A stretch of DNA of 64,000 bases from Nemertoderma westbladi (lineage: Eukaryota > Xenacoelomorpha > Nemertodermatida > Nemertodermatidae). The DNA is taken from NCBI GenBank assembly GCA_032718475.1, contig JAUCBJ010007674.1, forward strand, positions 1-64,000, in the 5' to 3' direction. The translations under genes were made by a program, and so were the position numbers. The notes beneath the pieces are model-generated. The model was not told the origin of the DNA. It made no database searches and worked only from the letters and a program-made list of their open reading frames with translations. Of the stretch, positions 12,064 through 22,160 are shown piece after piece. Positions within the stretch are counted from its first letter, which is position 1. Each line of letters opens with the position of its first letter.

Positions 12064-13797
12064 ATGCCGCCCTCTCCCATCCGGGGAAGGCGGTCCATAA
12101 CTGTTTCATGTTGCAACTGTGAGGCCGTGTTCGACGACGTCGACGACCTCCAACTCCATATCATGGAGTGTCAGGATAAACTGGATCGAGATAAACAGGA
12201 AGTTAGATCGAGCCAACTGACTGCCGTTTCGGGCTGTCAGTCCCCGGTTGAAATCCTGAAGGGTAGGCCTACTGGTACAGGAAATCGTAAACCCAAATCT
12301 CCGAAGAAAAGGTCGAATAAGAAGGCAACCGATACGACAAAGGTGCCGGTAACAGATAAGGGTAATTTATCTGTTGCTGGTAAATCACAACTTCCAACGT
12401 CCGGCACCGGCAGTCGACTTCCTGCTAGCAGCAAAGTTTCGAGTACCAAAAGTCCAACATCTAGATTGAACAACCCATTTGAGAAACTTAATAACGCCAC
12501 TCAGGGTGACGACGAAGTTTGCACTGTGTGTGCCAAACGAGTTATTCACAATGGGTTACAATGTTATGGGTGTGACCGATGGGAACACAGCAACCACTCG
12601 CGTATTCCGGCCGCAGTATACGACGCCCTCGGCAAGTATCCTAGCTTAGTTTTCCTATGTGTTAAATGCCGGGACCAGTCCATGTCTGAACATGTTGCTG
12701 CCGGATCTGGTTGTACCGGCACACCGGTACCGGACAGCGACAATAATCAAGTTTCTGTTGCTGACAAGCTCGAGTCGCTAACTTGTCAGATGAACGAGTT
12801 GCGCGATTTCTTAGTTGGGAAGACCTTGGAGTCGGATGGAAATAGCGACATTCGCTCACCTTCTCCAGAACCCCGCGATGCTAGAAGACCACTCGGTCCC
12901 ACTAAACGCCGCCATGACCAATGGGTAAACCCCAGTCGCCATGGCGCTCCCGCAAATCGATCCTGCAATCTCGAGGACAAGATCAAGGACTGCGTTGCTA
13001 AAGTTATACAGACCAACAAAGTCGAAGAACAGTCAACGTTGAGATTGTATATTGAGAAACTCCCAGAAACTGGATCTGCAGAAGGCGATGCCACATCGGT
13101 GCGGGAACTACTGAGTCTTATCGACTGTGGCGGAATTCACGAATACCGACTTCGTCGTCTCAGTTCTCCTCGCAATTCCAATCTTCCTCCGCTGATAGAA
13201 CTTTCGTTTAAATCACTTAACGATCGTTATCTAATCCTAAAAAACAGCTACAAACTTTCCAAATCGAAGTTTAAGAAGGTATTCGTCCGCCCCGATCTAT
13301 CGTCTGCCGTTCGCAGAGAACGGGATATTTTGCGTGCTCACGCGTACCTTGTCCATAGTGACAGGAACGTACACAACGTTGTGGTTGTGTACGACAACAA
13401 CGAAAGTTGTTATACGCTCAAGAAGAAGACTGCTCTGGGCCGAATCGACTGGCGATCCACAGTCACCATCACCACAGATGACTACGATGCTGCACTAAAG
13501 CACATGGAATCTAGAAGGAAACAGTTGCGGAGCGGCCTTCGATCGACCCCCGTTTCCCGTAGCCATGGTTCTCATGTTCCAATCCAACGTGATGTTCCCT
13601 TGGACACCTCGCCAACGGCGCAAGTGGATGGTCAGGTCCCCGACGATGGTTCCGCCGTCAATCGGGTCTCCGACGATGGTTCCGCCGTCAATCGGGTCTC
13701 CGACGATGGTTCCGCCGACAATCGGGTCTCCGACGATGGTTCCGCCGACAATCTGGTCTCCGACGATGGTTCCTCCATTATGTCGGGAAACTACTAA
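12064..13797 (+). CDS. CR1-like ORF1 protein with C2HC finger and PHD-like finger
   Basis: 577 residues starting at ATG 12064. Residues 16-36 form a C-x2-C-x12-H-x3-C finger (counted from C16). Residues 153-202 form a PHD-like finger with C153, C156, C167, C170, H175, H178, C199 and C202; the usual Cys after the His is replaced by His178. A short heptad-like segment (about 235-255) is followed by a basic linker. About residues 325-470 is the conserved ORF1 C-terminal region with KVFVRPDLSSAVRRERD, found in CR1/L2 ORF1 proteins and thought to bind RNA. The C-terminus holds five copies of a 10-residue repeat (VSDDGSAVNR type). The role is likely an RNA-binding chaperone in the retrotransposition particle. 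The reading frame is intact. It overlaps the open upstream part of the ORF2 frame. Confidence 0.9.
   Translation: MPPSPIRGRRSITVSCCNCEAVFDDVDDLQLHIMECQDKLDRDKQEVRSSQLTAVSGCQSPVEILKGRPTGTGNRKPKSPKKRSNKKATDTTKVPVTDKGNLSVAGKSQLPTSGTGSRLPASSKVSSTKSPTSRLNNPFEKLNNATQGDDEVCTVCAKRVIHNGLQCYGCDRWEHSNHSRIPAAVYDALGKYPSLVFLCVKCRDQSMSEHVAAGSGCTGTPVPDSDNNQVSVADKLESLTCQMNELRDFLVGKTLESDGNSDIRSPSPEPRDARRPLGPTKRRHDQWVNPSRHGAPANRSCNLEDKIKDCVAKVIQTNKVEEQSTLRLYIEKLPETGSAEGDATSVRELLSLIDCGGIHEYRLRRLSSPRNSNLPPLIELSFKSLNDRYLILKNSYKLSKSKFKKVFVRPDLSSAVRRERDILRAHAYLVHSDRNVHNVVVVYDNNESCYTLKKKTALGRIDWRSTVTITTDDYDAALKHMESRRKQLRSGLRSTPVSRSHGSHVPIQRDVPLDTSPTAQVDGQVPDDGSAVNRVSDDGSAVNRVSDDGSADNRVSDDGSADNLVSDDGSSIMSGNY
13636..13785 (+). 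repeat. 30-bp minisatellite at the end of ORF1 (five copies)
   Basis: Five tandem 30-bp units containing TCCGACGATGGTTCCGCCG, in frame with ORF1, so each adds ten residues (V-S-D-D-G-S-A-x-N-x). The fifth copy is degenerate. Copies 1-2 share GTCAATCGG and copies 3-4 GACAATC, which shows recent stepwise duplication. The ORF2 frame (-1) is also free of stops through it. Confidence 0.95.
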
Positions 13798-13856
13798 CGG
13801 GAGAAGATATAAACTTAATTAATACTCCGAGCACAGCCCCCACCAATTCGACTTAT

Positions 13857-16643
13857 TTGAGTTGTTGTACTATGAATTGCCAGAGTATCGGCAACAAATT
13901 ACATGATTTAACGCATTTTTTAGACACATCTGGTCACACAGTGGTTGGTATTACGGAAAGTTGGTTGCGTGAGAGTATTACCGATGCAATGGTTGTAGAT
14001 CATAATCGTTTTCATATTTTTAGAAAGGACCGTGTCAGCACCACCGGCGGTGGTGTGGCCATAATAATTGATAAGGCTAAGGCTTTAAAATGTTCTAGAA
14101 TTTTCCCTGACAAAAAGTATGACGATTGTGAAATAATTGCTGTTGATATTCTCGGTGACGCCCCAACAAGATTAATTTGTGCTTATCGCAGCAACAGTGT
14201 GGTATGCAGTACCATTGATTATGTTAATTTATTTTGTGATTGTATATCTAATCTATCAGATGTAAATTACCCCATTGTTTGTTTCGGCGATTTTAATTTT
14301 CGTGATTTTAACTGGGAGGCAATGACCTTTCCTGACTCTGATATATATAATGCCTTTTTTAATTGTGTACACGAGGCGGGGTTCACCCAACTTGTCAACA
14401 AACCTACAAGGGGTGTTAGTACACTGGACTTAGTTTTTACTAGTGATGTGTTGTGTGTTAGTGACGTCACAGTTGACGTCGGTTTTTCAACAAGTGACCA
14501 TTCATCTGTATTTTTTAATCTATGTGGTCCCTATCAGTTTGTAAATAGTGAACCTGTACAATATTTAGATTATAAGAACGGCGACTATGTAGCATTTTCT
14601 TCCTTTTTAGATACTCAAGATTGGCATTGCAATTTTGAATCATGTATTGCAGTAGATGATTATTGGATTGCTTTTTATAATGTTGTTAACGCTGGTATAA
14701 CGCGTTTTATTCCATGCAAAGATATTCCTGTTTCTTTTAGAAAACGTTATCCCGATCACATTAGGCAACTTCAACGAAAAAAGAAATTACTATGGAAAAG
14801 GCGGCACACACCACAGGGTAACCTAGCTTACAATAGGTGTGCGAAGGAAATTTCTAGAACAATATTTAGGAATTTGTGTCTGAGAGAAAATAAGATTTTA
14901 ACCTCAGGCCGTCCAAACGCTATTTTTAGCTACATTAGTTCCAAGAGAAATTATAAATCTGGAGTTGCCCCTTTGAATTTCAAAGGTGATGTGATCGTTG
15001 ACGACGCAATTAAAGCCAGGATTTTTTCGAAGGTTCTGGCAGAGAATTACTGTAACGATGATGGTAATTGCCCCCCTTTCAGTCGTGCGGTGCCAAATAA
15101 TACACATATTAGCGACATTACTTTTAATCCCAGTGTAGTACTTAAGATTTTACGAGACCTACCATCAAAGTCTGGCTCAACACCAGATGGAATGCCTAGC
15201 TTATTATACCGTAGTTTGGCTACACAGCTAGCAACGCCTTTGTCTGTTATGTTTGAAATATCTTTCAGTTTACATGTGTTACCCAATATCTGGCTTACAG
15301 CAATTGTAGTACCCCTGTTCAAGAAAGATGACCCGTCCAACCCATACAACTACCGGCCAATTTCTTTGACTTGCATTGCCTGCAAAATAATGGAAACTTG
15401 TATTAAAAATGAACTTTTAAAGTACCTACTTTCGAATGGCCTAATTTCTAAAAATCAACACGGCTTTCTCAAACGCCGCTCAACTGCAACTCATCTCCTC
15501 GAGTGCACGAACGATTGGTACAAATTATTAGATAATAAACAGAACATCGATATTATTTATATCGACTTCGAGAAGGCCTTCGATAAGGTGGTACACTCTA
15601 AACTTTTACAAAAACTGGCCGCGTATGGGATTTCAGGTAATCTATTTGACTGGATTGTCGCCTTCTTAGCTAATCGTAGTCAACGTGTTTTAGTTGGATA
15701 CAAATACTCAGATTATGTTGACGTCAAATCAGGAACACCCCAAGGAAGCGTCTTGGGGCCGATTTTGTTCCTAGTTTTTGTAAACGATTTGCCTTCGGAA
15801 TTTACAAATGTAGGTTGCAAACTATTTGCTGACGATTTAAAATTATATGGAAACAGTAATAATCCGGCAAACATTCAAAATGCGTTGGATAGATTAGCCA
15901 GTTGGAGTAAAACCTGGCAGCTCAATGTCGCTGCTCACAAATGTCATGTACTTCACCTTGGTACACGCACACCGAGTGAGTACACTCTCAACGGTTCTAT
16001 TCTAGAACTCAAGGAGAGTTGTAAGGACCTAGGTATTATCGTTACCAAAAATCTGCGTTTCAGCAAATACTGCAGCCAACAAGTATCCAAGGCGTATAAA
16101 ATGTGCAATATATTATTTAGGTGCTTCCACACTTCTAATGTCAACGTACTTATTACGGCTTATAAGGCGTATGTTCGCCCACTGTTAGAGTATTGTACTG
16201 TGGTTTGGTCTCCTCACCAAATCTTTAATATAAAATTGGTTGAGCGCGTCCAACGATATTTCACCAGACGATTGTTTTCAAGATGTCAGTTAACACACAT
16301 AGATAACAGTTACTCTAATAGATTAATACACTTGAAACTCCAACCATTAGAAGTTAGGCGAATTATTTTTGATATCCGTATGGTTTATAATATTTGTCAC
16401 AATAACATTGACCTTCATTTTAACGATTTTTTCTCGCATGTGCAACGGCAAGGTTTGCGAGGCCATAACAGGAAACTGTTTGCACAGCCTAGCAGGCTAG
16501 TCGTTGTCAGAAATCGTTTTGCCAGCCGTATAGTATCCGTGTGGAATTCCTTGCCCTCAGATGCCGTTAATGCACGTAATTTGTATATTTTTAATTGCCA
16601 TATACGTCATATTGATTTTAGTCACTTGTGTCATTTTGTTTAA
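13857..16643 (+). CDS. CR1-like ORF2: endonuclease and reverse transcriptase
   Basis: 928 residues counted from TTG 13857; the first in-frame ATG is 13872 (M6), and the frame is open back to 13593, overlapping ORF1 by about 205 nt in the -1 frame. The N-terminal apurinic-type endonuclease has N7, ITESWL with E34, GDFN at 144-147 and SDH at 213-215. Reverse transcriptase: the YNYRPISLTCIACKIME block, motif A with FEKAFD (catalytic D570), motif B SGTPQGSVLGP, and motif C FADD at 657-660. The C-terminal region has YVRPLLEYCTVVWSPH and a final WNSLP motif typical of CR1/L2. It nicks target DNA and primes reverse transcription on it. No stops or frameshifts. The true start is uncertain: ATG 13872, reinitiation after ORF1, or a -1 frameshift. 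Confidence 0.93.
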   Translation: MSCCTMNCQSIGNKLHDLTHFLDTSGHTVVGITESWLRESITDAMVVDHNRFHIFRKDRVSTTGGGVAIIIDKAKALKCSRIFPDKKYDDCEIIAVDILGDAPTRLICAYRSNSVVCSTIDYVNLFCDCISNLSDVNYPIVCFGDFNFRDFNWEAMTFPDSDIYNAFFNCVHEAGFTQLVNKPTRGVSTLDLVFTSDVLCVSDVTVDVGFSTSDHSSVFFNLCGPYQFVNSEPVQYLDYKNGDYVAFSSFLDTQDWHCNFESCIAVDDYWIAFYNVVNAGITRFIPCKDIPVSFRKRYPDHIRQLQRKKKLLWKRRHTPQGNLAYNRCAKEISRTIFRNLCLRENKILTSGRPNAIFSYISSKRNYKSGVAPLNFKGDVIVDDAIKARIFSKVLAENYCNDDGNCPPFSRAVPNNTHISDITFNPSVVLKILRDLPSKSGSTPDGMPSLLYRSLATQLATPLSVMFEISFSLHVLPNIWLTAIVVPLFKKDDPSNPYNYRPISLTCIACKIMETCIKNELLKYLLSNGLISKNQHGFLKRRSTATHLLECTNDWYKLLDNKQNIDIIYIDFEKAFDKVVHSKLLQKLAAYGISGNLFDWIVAFLANRSQRVLVGYKYSDYVDVKSGTPQGSVLGPILFLVFVNDLPSEFTNVGCKLFADDLKLYGNSNNPANIQNALDRLASWSKTWQLNVAAHKCHVLHLGTRTPSEYTLNGSILELKESCKDLGIIVTKNLRFSKYCSQQVSKAYKMCNILFRCFHTSNVNVLITAYKAYVRPLLEYCTVVWSPHQIFNIKLVERVQRYFTRRLFSRCQLTHIDNSYSNRLIHLKLQPLEVRRIIFDIRMVYNICHNNIDLHFNDFFSHVQRQGLRGHNRKLFAQPSRLVVVRNRFASRIVSVWNSLPSDAVNARNLYIFNCHIRHIDFSHLCHFV

Positions 16644-16970
16644 ATATGCACACATTATACCCCGCCTCGTATTTTGATTTGATTTTGATTTTTATTTTTT
16701 TTATATTTTCTCTGTTCATAATGACTGACCGTGTTTTACCATTTTATTTTTTTAGTTTGCAATATTTTTACTTAATTCCAATAGAGATACGCTCGTAAGT
16801 GCAACATTGCCTGGGTTATCTTCTCCCTCCATACATATAATTGTTTAATTAAAGGTCTAATTCAATTTCATTTTGTGAATATGTATGTCATTAAGATTAA
16901 TTTTAAATAATTAATTATTTTATTTGTCGGTGCAATTATTTGGAGTGCAATTACATTACATTACATTACA
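16644..16970 (+). other. CR1-like 3' UTR and (TTACA)4 tail
   Basis: 327 bp of AT-rich sequence after the ORF2 stop, ending in four TTACA copies at 16951-16970 directly before the target duplication. Short tandem-repeat 3' ends instead of poly(A) are typical of CR1/L2-type elements, whose reverse transcriptase recognises the 3' UTR. Confidence 0.85.
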
Positions 16971-18899
16971 TAGTAGACAACAATAGGAGTGTCAAACACA
17001 GACACTGAGGTAGTAGTAGACAACAATAGGAGTGTCAAACACAGACACTGGGGTAGTAGTAGACAACAATAGGAGTGAAAACACAGACACTGGGGTAGTA
17101 GTAGACAACAATAGGAGTGTCAAACACAGACACTGGGGTAGTAGTAGACAACAATAGGAGTGAAAACACAGACATTGGGGTAGTAGTAGACAACAATAGG
17201 AGTGTCAAACACAGACACTGAGGTAGTAGTAGACAACAATAGGAGTGTCAAACACAGACACTGGGGTAGTAGTAGACAACAATAGGAGTGTCAAACACAG
17301 ACATTGGGGTAGTAGTAGACAACAATAGGAGTGTCAAACACAGACACTGAGGTAGTAGTAGACAACAATAGGAGTGTCAAACACAGACACTGGGGTAGTA
17401 GTAGACAACAATAGGAGTGAAAACACAGACATTGGGGTAGTAGTAGACAACAATAGGAGTGTCAAACACAGACACTGAGGTAGTAGTAGACAACAATAGG
17501 AGTGTCAAACACAGACACTGAGGTAGTAGTAGATAACAATAGGAGTGTCAAACACAGACACTGAGGTAGTAGTAGATAACAATAGGAGTGTCAAACACAG
17601 ACACTGAGGTAGTAGTAGACAACAATAGGAGTGTCAAACACAGACACTGAGGTAGTAGTAGATAACAATAGGAGTGTCAAACACAGACACTGGGGTAGTA
17701 GTAGACAACAATAGGAGTGTCAAACACAGACACTGGGGTAGTAGTAGACAACAATAGGAGTGTCAAACACAGACACTGGGGTAGTAGTAGACAACAATAG
17801 GAGTGTCAAACACAGACACTGGGGTAGTAGTAGACAACAATAGGAGTGAAAACACAGACACTGAGGTAGTAGTAGATAACAATAGGAGTGTCAAACACAG
17901 ACACTGGGGTAGTTATAGACAACAATAGGAGTGTCAAACACAGACACTGAGGTAGTAGTAGATAACAATAGGAGTGTCAAACACAGACACTGAGGTAGTA
18001 GTAGACAACAATAGGAGTGTCAAACACAGACATTGGGGTAGTAGTAGATAACAATAGGAGTGTCAAACACAGACACCTAGGTAGTAGTAGACAACAATAG
18101 GAGTGTCAAACACAGACACTGGGGTAGTAGTAGACAACAATAGGAGTGTCAAACACAGACATTGGGGTAGTAGTAGACAACAATAGGAGTGTCAAACACA
18201 GACACTGAGGTAGTAGTAGACAACAATAGGAGTGTCAAACACAGACATTGGGGTAGTAGTAGACAACAATAGGAGTGTCAAACACAGACACTGGGGTAGT
18301 AGTAGATAACAATAGGAGTGTCAAACACAGACACTGGGGTAGTAGTAGACAACAATAGGAGTGTCAAACACAGACATTGGGGTAGTAGTAGACAACAATA
18401 GGAGTGTCAAACACAGACACTGGGGTAGTAGTAGACAACAATAGGAGTGTCAAACACAGACACCTAGGTAGTAGTAGACAACAATAGGAGTGTCAAACAC
18501 AGACACTGGGGTAGTAGTAGACAACAATAGGAGTGTCAAACACAGACACTGAGGTAGTAGTAGACAACAATAGGAGTGTCAAACACAGACACTGGGGTAG
18601 TAGTAGATAACAATAGGAGTGTCAAACACAGACACTGTGGTAGTAGTAGATAACAATAGGAGTGTCAAACACAGACACTGAGGTAGTAGTAGATAACAAT
18701 AGGAGTGTCAAACACAGACATTGGGGTAGTAGTAGACAACAATAGGAGTGTCAAACACAGACACTGAGGTAGTAGTAGATAACAATAGGAGTGTCAAACA
18801 CAGACATTGGGGTAGTAGTAGACAACAATAGGAGTGTCAAACACAGACACTGGGGTAGTAGTAGACAACAATAGGAGTGAAAACACAGACACTGGGGTA

Positions 18900-21800
18900 G
18901 TAGTAGACAACAATAGGAGTGTCAAACACAGACACTGAGGTAGTAGTAGACAACAATAGGAGTGAAAACACAGACACTGGGGTAGTAGTAGACAACAATA
19001 GGAGTGTCAAACACATACACTGGGGTAGTAGTAGACAACAATAGGAGTGAAAACACAGACACTGGGGTAGTAGTAGACAACAATAGGAGTGAAAACACAG
19101 ACACTGGGGTAGTAGTAGACAACAATAGGAGTGTCAAACACATACACTGGGGTAGTAGTAGACAACAATAGGAGTGAAAACACAGACACTGGGGTAGTAG
19201 TAGACAACAATAGGAGTGAAAACACAGACACTGGGGTAGTAGTAGATAACAATAGGAGTGAAAACACAGACACTGAGGTAGTAGTAGATAACAATAGGAG
19301 TGTCAAACACAGACACTGGGGTAGTAGTAGACAACAATAGGAGTGAAAACACAGACACTGGGGTAGTAGTAGACAACAATAGGAGTGTCAAACACAGACA
19401 CTGAGGTAGTAGTAGACAACAATAGGAGTGAAAACACAGACACTGGGGTAGTAGTAGACAACAATAGGAGTGAAAACACAGACACTGGGGTAGTAGTAGA
19501 CAACAATAGGAGTGTCAAACACATACACTGGGGTAGTAGTAGACAACAATAGGAGTGAAAACACAGACACTGGGGTAGTAGTAGACAACAATAGGAGTGA
19601 AAACACAGACACTGGGGTAGTAGTAGACAACAATAGGAGTGTCAAACACATACACTGGGGTAGTAGTAGACAACAATAGGAGTGAAAACACAGACACTGG
19701 GGTAGTAGTAGACAACAATAGGAGTGAAAACACAGACACTGGGGTAGTAGTAGATAACAATAGGAGTGAAAACACAGACACTGAGGTAGTAGTAGACAAC
19801 AATAGGAGTGTCAAACACAGACACTGGGGTAGTAGTAGACAACAATAGGAGTGAAAACACAGACACTGGGGTAGTAGTAGACAACAATAGGAGTGTCAAA
19901 CACAGACACTGAGGTAGTAGTAGATAACAATAGGAGTGTCAAACACAGACACTGAGGTAGTAGTAGACAACAATAGGAGTGTCAAACACATACACTGGGG
20001 TAGTAGTAGACAACAATAGGAGTGAAAACACAGACACTGGGGTAGTAGTAGACAACAATAGGAGTGAAAACACAGACACTGGGGTAGTAGTAGACAACAA
20101 TAGGAGTGAAAACACAGACACTGGGGTAGTAGTAGACAACAATAGGAGTGTCAAACACATACACTGGGGTAGTAGTAGACAACAATAGGAGTGAAAACAC
20201 AGACACTGGGGTAGTAGTAGACAACAATAGGAGTGAAAACACAGACACTGGGGTAGTAGTAGATAACAATAGGAGTGAAAACACAGACACTGAGGTAGTA
20301 GTAGATAACAATAGGAGTGTCAAACACAGACACTGTGGTAGTAGTAGATAACAATAGGAGTGTCAAACACAGACACTGTGGTAGTAGTAGATAACAATAG
20401 GAGTGTCAAACACAGACATTGGGGTAGTAGTAGACAACAATAGGAGTGTCAAACACAGACACTGGGGTAGTAGTAGACAACAATAGGAGTGTCAAACACA
20501 GACACCTAGGTAGTAGTAGACAACAATAGGAGTGTCAAACACAGACACTGGGGTAGTAGTAGACAACAATAGGAGTGTCAAACACAGACACTGAGGTAGT
20601 AGTAGACAACAATAGGAGTGTCAAACACAGACACTGGGGTAGTAGTAGATAACAATAGGAGTGTCAAACACAGACACTGTGGTAGTAGTAGATAACAATA
20701 GGAGTGTCAAACACAGACACTGAGGTAGTAGTAGATAACAATAGGAGTGTCAAACACAGACATTGGGGTAGTAGTAGACAACAATAGGAGTGTCAAACAC
20801 AGACACTGAGGTAGTAGTAGATAACAATAGGAGTGTCAAACACAGACATTGGGGTAGTAGTAGACAACAATAGGAGTGTCAAACACAGACACTGGGGTAG
20901 TAGTAGACAACAATAGGAGTGAAAACACAGACACTGGGGTAGTAGTAGACAACAATAGGAGTGTCAAACACAGACACTGAGGTAGTAGTAGACAACAATA
21001 GGAGTGAAAACACAGACACTGGGGTAGTAGTAGACAACAATAGGAGTGTCAAACACATACACTGGGGTAGTAGTAGACAACAATAGGAGTGAAAACACAG
21101 ACACTGGGGTAGTAGTAGATAACAATAGGAGTGTCAAACACAGACACTGGGGTAGTAGTAGATAACAATAGGAGTGAAAACACAGACACTGGGGTAGTAG
21201 TAGATAACAATAGGAGTGTCAAACACAGACACTGGGGTAGTAGTAGACAACAATAGGAGTGAAAACACAGACACTGGGGTAGTAGTAGACAACAATAGGA
21301 GTGTCAAACACAGACACTGAGGTAGTAGTAGACAACAATAGGAGTGAAAACACAGACACTGGGGTAGTAGTAGACAACAATAGGAGTGAAAACACAGACA
21401 CTGGGGTAGTAGTAGACAACAATAGGAGTGTCAAACACATACACTGGGGTAGTAGTAGACAACAATAGGAGTGAAAACACAGACACTGGGGTAGTAGTAG
21501 ACAACAATAGGAGTGAAAACACAGACACTGGGGTAGTAGTAGACAACAATAGGAGTGTCAAACACATACACTGGGGTAGTAGTAGACAACAATAGGAGTG
21601 AAAACACAGACACTGGGGTAGTAGTAGACAACAATAGGAGTGAAAACACAGACACTGGGGTAGTAGTAGATAACAATAGGAGTGAAAACACAGACACTGA
21701 GGTAGTAGTAGACAACAATAGGAGTGTCAAACACAGACACTGGGGTAGTAGTAGACAACAATAGGAGTGAAAACACAGACACTGGGGTAGTAGTAGACAA

Positions 21801-22160
21801 CAATAGGAGTGTCAAACACAGACACTGAGGTAGTAGTAGACAACAATAGGAGTGAAAACACAGACACTGGGGTAGTAGTAGACAACAATAGGAGTGAAAA
21901 CACAGACACTGGGGTAGTAGTAGACAACAATAGGAGTGTCAAACACATACACTGGGGTAGTAGTAGACAACAATAGGAGTGAAAACACAGACACTGGGGT
22001 AGTAGTAGACAACAATAGGAGTGAAAACACAGACACTGGGGTAGTAGTAGATAACAATAGGAGTGAAAACACAGACACTGAGGTAGTAGTAGATAACAAT
22101 AGGAGTGTCAAACACAGACACTGTGGTAGTAGTAGATAACAATAGGAGTGTCAAACACAG
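18900..22160. repeat. 508-bp higher-order repeat domain in satellite II
   Basis: A 12-unit block (four 43-bp and eight 42-bp units, 508 bp) recurs: 19134-19391 matches 19642-19899, and 21219-21440 matches 21727-21948. The larger segment is itself copied at an offset of 1,916 bp (19303-19524 with 21219-21440). Units marked by ACACATACACTGGGG belong to this block. A rare CACCTAGG unit at 18461 recurs at 20503 (offset 2,042 bp). Confidence 0.85.

Larger units (their letters stand above)
11876..16970 (+). mobile_element. Full-length CR1-like non-LTR retrotransposon inserted in satellite II
   Basis: 5,095 bp flanked by a 7-bp target duplication. In order: a 188-bp 5' UTR, ORF1 (zinc finger, PHD-like finger, basic RNA-binding-like region), ORF2 (apurinic-type endonuclease plus reverse transcriptase), a 327-bp 3' UTR, and a (TTACA)4 microsatellite tail instead of poly(A). 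That architecture and the YVRPLLEYCTVVWSPH tail motif place it in the CR1/L2/Rex group by family knowledge. Both ORFs are uninterrupted and all catalytic residues are present, so the copy is young and could be active. Its strand is opposite to the host gene. Confidence 0.93.

Noticed and set aside
12237-16144. Minus-strand and alternative-frame open frames within the CR1-like element
   Set aside because: Shadows of ORF1 and ORF2, including the PTMVPPSIGS repeat frame, which is the ORF1 minisatellite read in another frame.
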